This document shows, piece by piece, positions 39,301-52,800 of a stretch of 64,000 nt of DNA (positions within the stretch are counted from its first letter, which is position 1; each line of letters starts with the position of its first letter). A program made the translations under genes and the position numbers. Under the pieces are notes generated by a model. The model ran no database searches. It worked only from the letters and a program-made list of their open reading frames with translations, and was not told the DNA's origin. This stretch comes from Rotaria macrura (Eukaryota; Rotifera; Eurotatoria; Philodinida; Philodinidae), in assembly GCA_900239685.1 (NCBI GenBank), contig OENT01000010.1:310001-374000 (forward strand), written 5' to 3'.

Positions 39301-41577
39301 AATAGCCTTCGTTTTTCGGAAAGCCTCATTTTTCAATGAATTTGCGAATGAGAACAGATTTTGAATCAACAATCAATGGAAATCCTCATTCTACACAAAT
39401 CCTTAGCTCAACATTCTTTCGCATCCAACTTGAACTTGAAGTGTGACTTTCTTTATTGAAAGTATCGATCTACTTTAGAAATAACCATGTAGTTTCTATT
39501 TCCAATATATCTCTTTACAATTTCATGATTATACGCCAGATGATGCTTAGCATGTGATTTATTACGAGCAGTGAATAAAAACAATCATCCACAGATGACT
39601 AGTCAAAATATGAAAAATCGATATTACAAACAATCTTCAGAAACAGATTGTAATTGATTACTTACTTTATCATTTCACGTATCGCTATACCATCGAGAAA
39701 CATTCACAACTGAAATCATTATTATTTCATTGATATTTTCGTAAAAGATTTTATTCTGATCGAAAGAGATACTTAAAGACTAAAACGTTTATCAATCAAA
39801 AATGGTTTTTCCTTTATGAGCCAGTCCACGTAAGCCACGACCGATTCCCACAGATGTTGTTCAATCGAGGTCGTCAGATTTCGCTCAATTTAAGGCTCAT
39901 GGTATAAAAGATAGTTTCAAGAATTTTGCCAAAAGCCGTTTTGAAAAATATCGATCCTTCGATATTTTATGACAATTTTACGAAAAGTTCTAAAAGTGAC
40001 CATCTTCGTCGAGAGTGGTCTTAATGTGGTCGTAACTGAAGAACAATTCGATTGAATGAGCTGCAACCTCTCATCTGCATAGACCCCAATGAGTCCTACT
40101 CACCCTAGAAGTAAGTTTTTGGGAAGTTTCACCCTTCATAACTCTCGATTGAAATCAGATAGGGGTCAGAAAATTCAAGTTTTAATAGAGTTATAAGAGA
40201 TGTATTGTTCTTGAAGCTTTCATCTCTTTTAATGACTCCCATCGTTCAGGAAGCCATCAACAAAATGATGATTCTTACTAAAATCAGGATCTTTGGAGTT
40301 CGCACTTCAATCAGATGAATTCAAGGTATCTATAACCAATCTAACGTGATCCTATGATCAATGAATGATCGTAAACTGAAAAAGTAAACAGATACTTTCC
40401 GATCTTGTCTTCAATTTCTTTAGGATGTAAATCAAAGGTTCCTCTGAAAATGTCGGCACCTAAAATTTCGAAAATACATTTTTCGACGAGTAAATACCGA
40501 ACAGAGATGTAATTGTGACGGTTGGATCAAGAATGGATGAATTGAAGAGCTCTATTGGACAAGTTGAATATTAGTCGTTCATAATCAGCCTTAAACATGT
40601 CGATAGAATTATGAACGCGCACTCGCAACATCTACTAGACTCTCACGCTTACTGAATCAAGGATTTCACGTACTGTTATTTGCTGAGATTTTATTTGATT
40701 TAAAACACAGCGTGCAACTGCATGCCTAAATCACAAGATTAGACCAAGTGTCTGCGTCAGGATCTGTTACGATTGATATTCTTAGAGATATCGAACTTGC
40801 TGTTTCTTCTGACTGTCAACAGCATTCTTTTACGATGTATATCGGTCTATACAAAAGTGTTGATATGATCTGATTCATTTCCCACTGTCTGAACTGTTTC
40901 CGTCTACGTACACAGTCGGTAAGATAGAACTCAAATAATCTTCTATTAATCAATATCATGCCAAAGCTGACTCGGAAAAATAGTAAATAGATGCAACGGA
41001 AACGTATTTATTTGTATTTATTCAGTGTTTGTTAATTATATGATGTCTTTTGATCTAGGAAAGTAACTCTTGCCGTAGTCGACATTCATCATAACACTGA
41101 TCACTTTTATTTTATTATTCATCAATATCGTTAATGAAGCATTGAAAGATTTTCTTCTGTTATAGAAGAAACTTCAAGATTTCACAGTTTCTCGATTTTC
41201 AATGGTTTTATTTAGATCGCAATGAATGCGTTCATCTGTTAAGAGTAGACATGAGGGGGACCAATAGTTTTTGGTTCCGGTTCCAGTCGTGGTCAAAAAA
41301 ATAAAATTGGTCCCAGTCCCTCTCGGATCGGAACGGGGACTGGGACCATGTTGTACATATCTTGTTAACAGAATCATCACATTCAATCTTCTCTTAACAT
41401 CTGAACACGATCTAGAATAAATAATTATGATCGATACAGTTGCCTAATGTTTATAGTTTATTATAACTGATAACAACAGTTTTTTTCAAATGGGCAAGCA
41501 TCCATCCATCACAACAATTTCGAATAAATAAATCAATTATTTACTACTATGAATCATCATGATATTAGTTATTATTT
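36349..41577. other. Gene-poor region, 5.2 kb, with a few unusual patches
   Basis: No supported coding exon. There is a less AT-rich patch at about 38545-38660. A short hairpin (GAAGGCTATT / AATAGCCTTC, 39238-39309) is present. About 39820-40700 has smoother composition, few A/T runs and no ORFs, and may be an old repeat copy. A GC-rich repeat islet lies at 41240-41360 (annotated separately). Confidence 0.45.
41237..41376. repeat. GC-rich GGTTCC/GGGACC islet, possible short MITE-like element
   Basis: A sharp rise in G+C inside AT-rich DNA. It contains GGTTCCGGTTCC and a perfect 12-bp hairpin, GGTCCCAGTCCC (41312-41323) against GGGACTGGGACC (41337-41348). TCTGTTAA at the left edge and TTAACAGA at the right edge are complementary and may be terminal repeats. 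No clear target duplication was found. It does not code for protein and lies 200 bp beyond the TXNDC17-like 3' end. Confidence 0.45.
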
Positions 41578-42127
41578 CTATGAATCATCTTCAAAAAGTA
41601 TTTTGATCATGTCAGAATCCAGCAATTGATCTTCCGTCAGACGTTTACTCTAAAGAAAAAAAAATAAGGACTTTTTCAGTTAATTACTTACGTCCTACCG
41701 TTCGCCATTCAACTAAAGTTGGCAAATTTGTCAATCGAAGTTGGGGATCTTTGCGAAATGAACAGTTTGAATCTTTCCAACTTGAAAAGAAACTCAAGAT
41801 TTATTTTGCATTTTTCTTTCTCTTTTTTTGCTTTACGTTCTTCGATCGCCAACTGAACATTCTATGAAGATTCCATTCGATGGTAACAATAATTCAACTG
41901 TTGTTTCTACTGATTTTTCTACTTCAGTACAATATGAACACCTATATAAAACAAAACGGAATTACAGCCAACAGATAGCCTACTATTTTTCCATACCAAC
42001 TGTCTCCATGCATATCTTTTGAACAATAGAAGAGAATGAAAATACGATTGTCGTTTCCTAATTGTTTCAATGCATGCTTCAATTCATTATAACCGTTTAC
42101 AAATAGCTTGCAATCCGATAGTGCCAT
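41578..42127 (-). CDS. TXNDC17: TXNDC17-like thioredoxin-related protein (TRP14)
   Basis: Four minus-strand exons, 42127-41997, 41941-41837, 41780-41699 and 41649-41578 (390 nt), encode 129 residues; the human protein has 123. The thioredoxin fold is followed colinearly: VNGYNELKHAL, then FILFYCSKDMHGDSW with the redox motif W44-C45-S-Y-C48. ECSVGDRRTWKDSNCSFRK aligns with the VGEKPYWKDPN region, then LTNLPTLVEW carries the cis-Pro. The end ILFEDD is typical. TRP14 reduces disulfides on dynein light chain LC8, cystine and PTEN-type targets in the cytosol. The human active site is WCPDC; here the intervening pair is Ser-Tyr, which should change redox potential. The first Cys is formed across an intron, so reading through exon 1 alone would hide the active site. 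Confidence 0.93.
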
Positions 42128-43858
42128 CTAAAATAATTCAAAAAAGAAAATATTCTCATTCAGAAAATATATCAAACAGATAACAACATATATTATTCTC
42201 TAGTAGAAGACATTAGATTGAGCTAGAGCCATTCACGTCTTCGTTCATATTCAATCAATACAGTATACATTATCAATGTGAAGAATACTTCACCTTTACA
42301 GATCTTCTCGTCGTTCTGAAATTGTCAACGACTCTAGAACTACTACGAAGTGCACGTGTGTTCTTGGTATCTTAAAATGACTTCGATTCTATGTTACACT
42401 GCCAAGAGACCATCTGTCTGCTTATTAATATTAACAAAAGAGATACTACGATTATGGGTATGTTTTGTTATCCTTTTTATCGATGGGTTGACCAAACATA
42501 GTTCGAATTCGACTAGTAAGAAATTCATTTTGTCACGTGCTTCACAAACAAGAGAGAAAATTTTTAGTCCAATCAGTCATGTCTGCCGATAAGGGGTGGA
42601 AATAAATGTACACACATTATTTTCACTAATGAAGAGAGAGAGGAAAAAGCTAAGTCTACAGCTCTCATCTATCGGCAATGAAATGAGATGTTCATGAGTC
42701 ATTACCCAATATAATACATAAATAGAGGAAAATTTCTAGAGAAACAAAGATTTAATGATGATACATTTAGGTTGAATAAAGTCAGTGAATGTTTTCCTTT
42801 AGCTAAATGAAGAAGCTGCGAATCTTATATTTGTTTAACGCAGTATTCAAAATAAATGTATGGGATAAAAACTCATAGGTAGTCCATAGACTCTCTGTAG
42901 AGTTTTAGAGTGGTTTGGACCATGAAATATTGTTAAATTAAAAATGATTTACCATTTTTATTCATAGAATATATAAATCTACGTATGCATATTAAAATCT
43001 TGCGACAAAACAGCATCTGCCTTGAAAATGAAAGTGATTTGGAAAACCCAAAATACTAACCCGAATATACACTTGAATGATAAACTTTTTCATATTTTAT
43101 TCCTTTCCGGTACTGATTGAACCATAATATTTGACCAATTTGTTTTCTTTCGAACATTCATTTTTTCGAGGCATACGTTATCAACATCAGATGGATCAAA
43201 TCGATTCTTTTTCATATAACTATAATTAGGATAAATTGTAATTGAGATTAGATACTGACGATCCTATGAAAAATGATCGATGTTGATAAGCACTTGAAAT
43301 TATTCACTTATAGTATCTTCACAGCGTTCTAGTGATATGATATCAAATGAATATTAAGTCATATGTCAGCAATAGATTTTGATCTAGTTTGTGCTTTTCG
43401 TTCGATTCAAAATTGAATAAGTGGATCTAGTCAATCTCAACGTTCTGCATTCATCTCAAAGATAGTTTTGAATTCGTTCATCAGTAAATACGAAATGGTT
43501 ACATATGGCAGTGACTTCCTTGTCTTTCGTATTTTATAATCATATGTGGCGCTAAAATATTTTTTATTGAGATATGAATGCAAAATCATCAACATTTTTC
43601 GTCCCTTTATTGACTGTACCAGAAAACTGAAGAGATCCAAATGCGAAAAATCTTATTTAATCGTCAGATTTTCATCATCTACTACTACGAAACAAACGAA
43701 CGATGATATGAGTGTGAGTGAGCCAACTGTAAAAGAGTTACTATGAGTCATATTTAGCTTTTGATTGGTTCTCTGTTGCCAATCGAGAACACTATATCAG
43801 TCTAACGTGCAATACTGTGTGTTTTCATATTCATTTGTATGCTTCATCTCTGAATAAG
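42128..43858. other. Intergenic region between TXNDC17-like (-) and RPAP1 (+) genes
   Basis: Divergent start codons bracket 1.7 kb. An 80-codon frame at 42350-42592 and smaller ones on both strands are not recognisable and lack splice partners. Promoters of both genes should lie here; no defined motif was assigned. Confidence 0.45.
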
Positions 43859-46800
43859 ATGAATAACGATTTACGAGTTCGACCTAAACCTAAATTTGGC
43901 ATCAGTGATGATGCTGAAGATGAAATGTTAAATTTTCAAGAATCATTTCAACGTTCAAATATCCAACCATCGGCACAGGTCATACGAGAACCAAAAGTAA
44001 AACGGCAACAATCGAATGAAAATGTAGAGAAAAAACCGAAATATTCCAACATCGATCTATCTCAAACAACAGTCATGCGACCATTTATTATTGTAAGAAA
44101 AGATTCCTTCGAAAAATTGTAAAAGAATAAAATCTTCATTTCATCAATGAAGTTTTTAGGAACGTGACGTAAGCACAACTCCAATTGAAATGCCGAAGCT
44201 TACTAACGCTCCATTTCCACAAGCAAAGCATCGTGATGCTGAAGATGATCTTGAAGTAAAGAAGTTTTTTCATCAATATACATATCAGTAGATTGAAAGT
44301 CTGTTGATTATTATATTTTTTCCCACATCAGAGCATGGTTGTACCGAACGTTAAAAAAGCATCATTATTTGCTAAACAAATGTATCGTGAAGGAAAGTTG
44401 AAAACATGCAAGGACCTAGAAGAAACAAAAAAGTCCGCCATCGGCCATCAGTTATCACGTTCAAGTTTAATAAGTGGCAGTGGTCTGGGTGAAGTCACTG
44501 GTGAACGAGAAATACAACGTATTCACGATGAAAATATTGAACGATTAACAACAATGGATGAAAGAGAAATTTTAGAAGAAAAAGAAAAAATATTAAATTC
44601 ACTAGGTAAATGAGAATAAAAAATGTTACCATGAAATTTTAAAATATTTTGGATATTGTCTGTCTTTTATAAAGATCCTAAACTAATCGCATTTATTAGA
44701 AAACGAAGTAAAACCGAAGGTGTAGATATCATCCGGACAAATGAAAAGTTAACAGTACAAAAAATGGATGTCGACAATCAAATAACTTCAACTAATCTTC
44801 CGATGGAAGTTGATTCTCGATGGGTCCATATGAATAATATTGAATATGAAAAATTAGAATGGATGAAAGATTTACCAAAGCCATCAGTTCAACGAGCGGC
44901 AGACGATTCCGTAAGAAAACATTCATCTTTTTTTAATTATACAACGAAGAAAACTAAGACCATGTAGATTCATGGATATTTTTCGATAAACATATTTTTA
45001 TGCGTTCAATCCTCTGACTTCATATTTTGACGATGCGTAGTTTTCGATTAGAAAAATATTAGTTTCAGAGAATTTCGACCCATAGACTTCTACCTAAGAA
45101 TTATGACTGGCAAAATTTAATACTCAATGAGAGAAAAATTTTCTCGAAAAATCTATACTAAATAGTTTTGATCTAAACCGTAAACCCTTTTTATCGTAAT
45201 TAGACTTTTAACGAAAAACGAACATATTTCTTCTCTTAGGATACATATTTTCGTGATACACTCAATTATTGTATCCCATTAATTGAAATCATCACTATTA
45301 GCTAACTCGAGAAAGATATATTCATCTCTACTAAAATCATCGTATATTGATTGCAGAACGAGCTTGAGTTCGACAATTTTGTGCATGTATTCTTTTTTCA
45401 ACATATTCGCATGTCGTTATAATTCTAAGGTCAATCGTCTAAGATCTATGCGTGTGAATTTTACAATCGACGTAATCTCTTATGAACGTATTTTCGTGTA
45501 TAACCTCAGTGTTTACATGAGAATATTCGAAAGTGGACAATTCTACTTTGTTTTCATCCAATGATAATATGAAAATATTCGATTGAATCTTCGATAGTAT
45601 CTTTTTTTTTGAACTGCTCTAAGATATGCTTGAATCAGATAGGATTTATGTTCCTACACATTTTCTTCTCATGCATTTGACAATCATACTTTCACATAAA
45701 ATAGCATGATATTCATTTTTCCACTGAATACGCATCGTCGGCATTCTGAAAGCAACAGCATAAATCAACGAATAGATTCATTTCAAGCTTAATAAATTCT
45801 TAATTCTTATTTCATGTGTTGTATTTCACAAAAGAGTCTCCAATAATAATTGAAGAATTGAATATTTCTCTTTGTCTATTCTAGAATCCAGAAGGTGTTC
45901 CAGCTCGTTTTGATTTTAAAGGTAATTTAATGTCACGTACGGCCGATATTCCTGTTACAGCTGCTCTTCATCACCATGGTGAAGAACCAGAAGCAGCCGG
46001 TTATACATTAGAAGAATTATTTCATCTGTCTCGTTCGACTGTTCTTCAACAACGTGTTATTGCTTTACAAACACTATCAAATATTATTCGTCAAGTTTGT
46101 TTTGTGTTGTTGTCTAGTTCATCGAATATATCAAAACTCTAATTCTAAAATAGGCTCATAGCGGTATCTATGATTGTGATCTTCAATTACCATTAATACC
46201 AAAATTAATTGAAGCTGGTATTCTTTTTCTCATACGTTGGGCTATGGATGAACAAATTGAAGCCATCTATATAATAGCTATTGAATGTTTAGCAAATTTG
46301 ATTGCACCAAAAAAAGATGAAGTAGACTTCGAAAGAAAAAGAAAATTCTGAAGAAATGTCATTCAATGAAATTTACTTTCTAGGAAATTCTTTCGCGAAC
46401 AATCCATTGGCCATGTGGATATTATGAACCAATATTAACACCACCAGACATAGAATTAGGTGATAAAAAAAGTGAAACAGATTTAACAGACATTGAAATA
46501 TTAGAACAAGATTTAATAAAATGTTTATTTCGTATGAATGTATTAAAAAGAATTGTTTATTTATTTGATCGAATGAAATTATTACCATCATTAACAAGTA
46601 GGATACCAGTGAAAAATTCATTTTATATTCTTATACGGATGGCTAGACATTCAATGACGTGTGCAAATCAAGTGAGCTCATTAACTTCATAGTTTTGTTT
46701 ACATCTAAATTTTGCTTGTTTCTTTCTATAGATTGTTGAAGAAAGACAATTGATGGACTTTATTGTACAAGAATTTATTCCAGAAATAGTTCTACCCAAC

Positions 46801-49800
46801 GGTAAAGAGAAAAGAAAAGACATTTCTGTTATAACTGCCCTTGTTTTTCTTTAATAGAAGAAGGCCATGTCTATGAACATTTATTACCAGAAGCTTTGAA
46901 GTTTTTTCGAATTTTAGCAAGTCATGGTAGTACATTAGCATATAATCTTATAAAGCAATATGGACTTGAACAACGTTTAAGAAATCATTTGGTTGCTGCA
47001 GTAAAGTAAATGAAAAAAAAACATTGTTTTTGATTGAATTTAAATATTATAAAACTAAATTCAATATAGTTAGATATATACTGATCTATTCAATTCTAGT
47101 CTTTCATCATCCTTACACAACAATAACTCGCTTTGTGAATTAATATCTCTTTGGCGTGTATTTATTCTACAAGGACATATGGCAAATGAATTTGGGTAAA
47201 GTAAAAATTGCGTTTTTTTTTATTTCAAGGAATAATCAACAATTGTTCGTTGCAAATAGTTTTCTAATACCAATGATCATTCTTCCACTTTGTCGAACAT
47301 GTATTCAACAGATGCCTAATATGAATATTAGTGAAATTTTAATTCAACTTATTACATTATTTGATGCATTGATCATTCATGTAACAAAATTTACTTTGAA
47401 GCATCAGTAAGTCAATAGATCTCAGAATAGAAATATTCACATTTTGCATATTGTTTAATAGAAATTCATCGGAAAATGCATCGAATGTTATAAATTGGTC
47501 ACATATTGATGGATTTTTTGATCTTATTTTAACTGTTGCTAAACAAACTATGTTAGAAACGGATGAGAAAGTAAGTTTGCAAGATTGATACTTATGTGTG
47601 AGAACGATGGAGATCTTATTTAAGACGATTGATATGTGTTCATTGCTCGAAATTAGAAGCTAGAACAGTAATATGAATCATGCATACATGAATGATTGAT
47701 TGTAAAAAATTATCAATGATGAAATGTAAGGAATGGAACTAACGAATAATTATATTGCAACTTGTTAGTGTAATTCATGTTTTCGAGTGTTTAAACTAGT
47801 ACTTACATTTGTATCTATCGAAATATTTCAGTGTTTTCTTTTTGGTATTATATAAGTAAAAGAAAAACTTATTGAAGAAAAGAAATCAGTGAAAAATAAA
47901 TTGAGAAGAAGCTGTTTTCTTCTTGTTTGAATGTCATTGTATCGAAGAATATGATTTATTACTGCGAAGAATCGTTTGTATATATAGTTTTGTTCTTCAC
48001 GTTAAATGAATCATCGGTTATTTTCTAGCTGAAGTAAAAAAAATTATTTTTCTGAAAGACTAGTGAACGGATGAATAGAAAAGCAACGTACCAAGTACTA
48101 GAGAAGTTTATCTGCATGCCAATAGTCAATGATTCGAATGTATAGTATTGCATAGATATGTTCTTGTTCGATACAGTCAAATAGAACTTCGAGACGGTAA
48201 ATATCTACATAGTTTTGAGGATATAGTAACAAACAATTATACTAAAACTATTCCAATTTTCAGAACCACATCGACGAGCAACTTACTCAAAATATAACGT
48301 ACGAAGAATCTAGAATTCAGCGGGTTCCGTCCGCTTCTACAAGAGAAATAGAATCATCAGAAAAATAATAGCGTATTCTTTGTCAATATATATATATATG
48401 TATGTTCAAACTTATTTCAACACTTTAAAAATTTGATCATCCATACCGACATTGAAACTGCAAAACAGCTATCTTTTGAAATATAATCTGATACATTGCA
48501 TTCAATGAAATAAAGTCATGAATACTATGTTTACGAACACTAAATTAAAAAATGTATAAAATATAGTCGTCTGTTCATTAACAGAATTGATTTTAATTTC
48601 TTCCATAAAAGAAGTTGAGTTGTCTTTCTACTCGTTGATTCTGTCCTTCGATCTAGTTACTTTCAAGCAATTTGATATCTCACGTGTTGCCTCGATTTGA
48701 ATTACGGTGTCTTTATTATTAATATTTTGTCTTATTTCAAACAATACTAAAACAGGAATTTTGAATGATTCAGATCAATCTCGACGGTCTTCGTACAACA
48801 TGTCTTTCATGTTTAGCATCATTTTGTATTGGACAAAAATTATTGGTTTGTACTGATGACAAGAAACGAATGACAAAATCATTAGCTAAAAATCTTTTCA
48901 TTTTCTTAGATGATCAATTTGTTAGATTTGCCAACGAAAATAAAATTAATTCAAAGTCAAGTTTTTGAACCTATTTTAAATCTGAAATCGACAAAACAAC
49001 TTATCGAAACCATGACATTTGAGTAAGCACATTTTTCTCTTACGAAACACTAAAGTCATATAATAAAAACATTTAGCACAGCTACTGTATCAACAAATAC
49101 AAGTTCGAATCTTCCAACATTAACACAAACAAATCTATCATCATTTGGTTTTCTAATATCTTTACTTCGTTTAACTAACATTATGTATGAAATCGATAAA
49201 ACATTATCTACTTCGGTAAAAAAAAACAAATGAAAAACAAAAGAAACTATCCTTTATTTTCATGTTTTCTATTTAGCATAAATTTATTAGTCAATTGATG
49301 TTAACCAAAAATAGTGAAATCGTAGTTTATATTAAAAAAATGCTAAATAAATTAACATCATCAGCAACACGTAAAACACCATGGTTTGAACAATTTGAAC
49401 ATGTTTTTCTATTTCAATTTATTCAAGTCATCAATCAAGAAGTAAATCTAAGAATAACATTTTCCATACACCAATACATAAAACAGAACACAACATCAAA
49501 CATGATATTTCTTTAGTTTTTTTTTTCAAGAATGTGTCTTCTTTTGTCTCATAATTTTTTTTCTCTAATGATAGATTCGAAAAGAGTATTTTCAACAAAA
49601 ATGGCGCATCCTTACGAGTCTGATAATCCTCAATACTTTAAGTACTCGTAAACTTGGTTAGAAAATGTAGCCGATGGATTTTTTCACTTGAGAAAAACAC
49701 ACATGTACTATTTAGAATTAACTGACTTCCAATAATTTTTCTTAGTCTCAACAAAACTCTTTTCGATTCTATTCTAAGATAAAACTCGCACATATGAAAC

Positions 49801-52800
49801 TTAGCTGGAGCTAATCGAATCAAGTTTGTACATAATGTATACAACATATACAAAGATTAAATTTTAAAGAAAGAAAATTTTACACCGAACAAAGAATATA
49901 TATATAATAGCAAGATTCTTCTGTTTTTATAGAAATCGGCTAGTAACTTGCCAACAATTTATTATGAAATATTACTTTCATTATTACCATCACTTCTCAA
50001 AGGTTATCATTATCTTGCACAAGAAATTCTAAAATTTGTTCTATTTGATTTATCTTTTTGGAAAAGGTCATCTAAATTTTTTGCTTAATAAAACAAATCT
50101 AAATCATGATATTTCTCATTGTTTTCAACTGTCTAGATCGAATGAAACAGAACTAGCTGATTTATCATTGATTACAAATGAATCTCTATGTTTAGCATCG
50201 AATGAATCAATAAAAATCTCTTCATCTCATCGTACCTTACTGTATGAACGTGCTGTTGAACATTTGCCATCGTTGTATACTCATTATAAAAATCTATGTC
50301 ATATAAATCATTCATCGATTGATTTAAATATTTGTGATATTCATTTTGGAAATTTATTTCATACAGACGATTCATTTAAATTAAATATTCATTATACATA
50401 TACATTAATTGATCCAACATGGCCATACGGTTTTCTCTCATCATTGTATACAAATGTTTTGTCAATTGTCGACAATGAAAAACGACTAGATATCATTATG
50501 AATACACTACGTTTTGTTTATATATTAGAAATGAAGCAGAATATGGTTTTATGTAAAATGTTAACAAAAACGACACGATTTTCGATGATAGCAGGAATAT
50601 ATTTACTTGGTTCGGATATATTTCTTGAAAAAAACATAGCTGATTATCTTGTGGCTTTGTTGAATTGCTTCAATGAACAACATTTACTGCAAAAAATTGA
50701 AACAAGAAGTAGTATTCAATCGTTAATGACATTTTTTGATTTGTAAGTCTGTTTGAATAACTCTTTCAATAAGCTCGATTTGATAAGAATATTTTCCTAG
50801 TTAAGATAGGAAGCTGCTATGTATGTACTAGCAAACTAAGAGAGCTATTTATATCATTTGTACAGTAGAGTAGACACTCTAACACTCATGAGAAATGTCG
50901 CCAAATGCATTATAAAGTAGGACACATTAAACATTTGGCAAGATTTTTTTCTCACTATGGTCTCTTGAAGACATAATGATCTTACTTAACTTCACGTTTA
51001 GTTACGTTTATCATTATATATGGCGCATTAGGAAAGTTTTTTCGCCCGGTTCATTTAAAAGCCTTAGCTTGGATTCAATTATTCTGTTATAATGCTTAGA
51101 CATATTTAGGATTGTGTGCAAAATTTCAGACTTCTAAGTCTTGTACTTTGTTGTATCCGATCATTACTTTTACGCTAGGTCACACAGTCTGCTAACGGAT
51201 GACCCATCTTGTATGAGAGAATTTTACGTCTCATATTTTGATTCCTAAAATCCTTCTATTAGAAAAATATAATATGCTAGAATATGCAGCGTGAAAAGCT
51301 CTATACTTTACACAAGATAATTAGTTTCACAGTTGCATTTTTGTGTTAAAAATTTCACCAAGTTATGAGTAATCAAATTCAGATGTTGCAAAAGCAGTGT
51401 TTTTTTGATTATAGATTAATTCGCTTCTTTGCTATCTTATCTTGCTTTACCAGATATGTTATATGAAACAAAAAGCAAAACATACCACATCATGCAGAAT
51501 GAAAAGCTCTTCAATTTTCATTAAATACCTAATATTACAGTTGCATTTATTTGTTTCGAAAATCGACAAAATTCTGAACGATCCAATTTTGACCTTACAA
51601 AAAAGTGTTTTTTTCGGATGCGATGAACACGATTTTTTCTTATTTTAGCATCTGATATGTTGTGTTTCAAAAAAGACCGAATACATCACAGGATACAGCA
51701 TGAGAAACTCGAGAATCCGCAATCGACAATTTATATTATCCATGCAGCTTTTGCTATTAAGAACAAGCAAAATTCTAAGCGACCAATTTCCTTGACTGCA
51801 AAGATTCTATCCGAACGAGAACCTCATTTTTTGGATGTCATCTATTTCTCACTCAATACGTTCTTTTTTAAAGAAACAGAATATGACGAAAAATACAGCG
51901 TGAAAAACTCTTCAAACTACAAACAACAGTTTAGCTTAGCTATATTCTTTTGCTTTTATCCAAAATGCAAAATTCTCTGAATTGATTTTCGCTGAGTCCA
52001 GAATTGATCCTTCAGAATACTGTTTATTTCGAAGCAAAACATGCACAATCAACATAAGCTTTGCATTGTAGATTGTACAGCTTTTCACGCTACATCTTCT
52101 GGTATAGATTGTTTTCAAATAAAATTTTGTCAGGGATCAAAATATGAAATGCAAAGATCCTCCATTTTTTTGTGTAAGTCACTCGCTATGTTGCTTATAG
52201 AAGATGCCATGTTATTATCGTAAAAGAAATGATCGGCTAGAGCAAAGTACAAGACTTAGAAGTTTGAAATTTTGCACACCATCCTAAATATGTTTAAGCA
52301 TCGTAACAGAATACTTGAACCCCAACTAAGGCTTCTAGAAGAACCGGGCGAAAAAATTTTTGTAGTGCCCTACGTATCATGCGAAAAAAGCTTATGTTCA
52401 GTATTTTTAAAGGAAATCTATCAGATCTCAGTTTTTCTAAAAAAGACTACTTTTTTATACGACGCCTTTCTTTCACATACATCGATTATTTGATTTAACT
52501 TCGCTTGCTGTCGAATAGACAATCTACATCAGTATAGTTAACGATAGAAACATGAATTGTTATATCGATTTCTTTCGTGTCATAGAAGCAGATCGGAAAC
52601 CTGATAGAAGTTTGAAAATATCCACCGTCCTTGAAAAATGTGTTAGATGTATTGAAAAACAGATGATAATCATTTATAATGTTTTTGACGGGTGATAAGA
52701 TCATGCATAACAGTAACCCATAGTGTCTACTTCCATTCAATATCTTAATAATATTACATAGAAAATAGTTCTTCATCTATGAGAATTTATCTGACATTAA

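Noticed and set aside
48846..48909. Reading exon 13 of RPAP1 straight through to the stop at 48968
   Set aside because: A 64-nt intron with a good pyrimidine tract and TTAG acceptor restores the RPAP1 frame and the later exons.
51442..52493. Several 60-107-codon ORFs in RPAP1 intron 18
   Set aside because: They fall inside the inverted-repeat/tandem element, differ between repeat units, and resemble no transposase.
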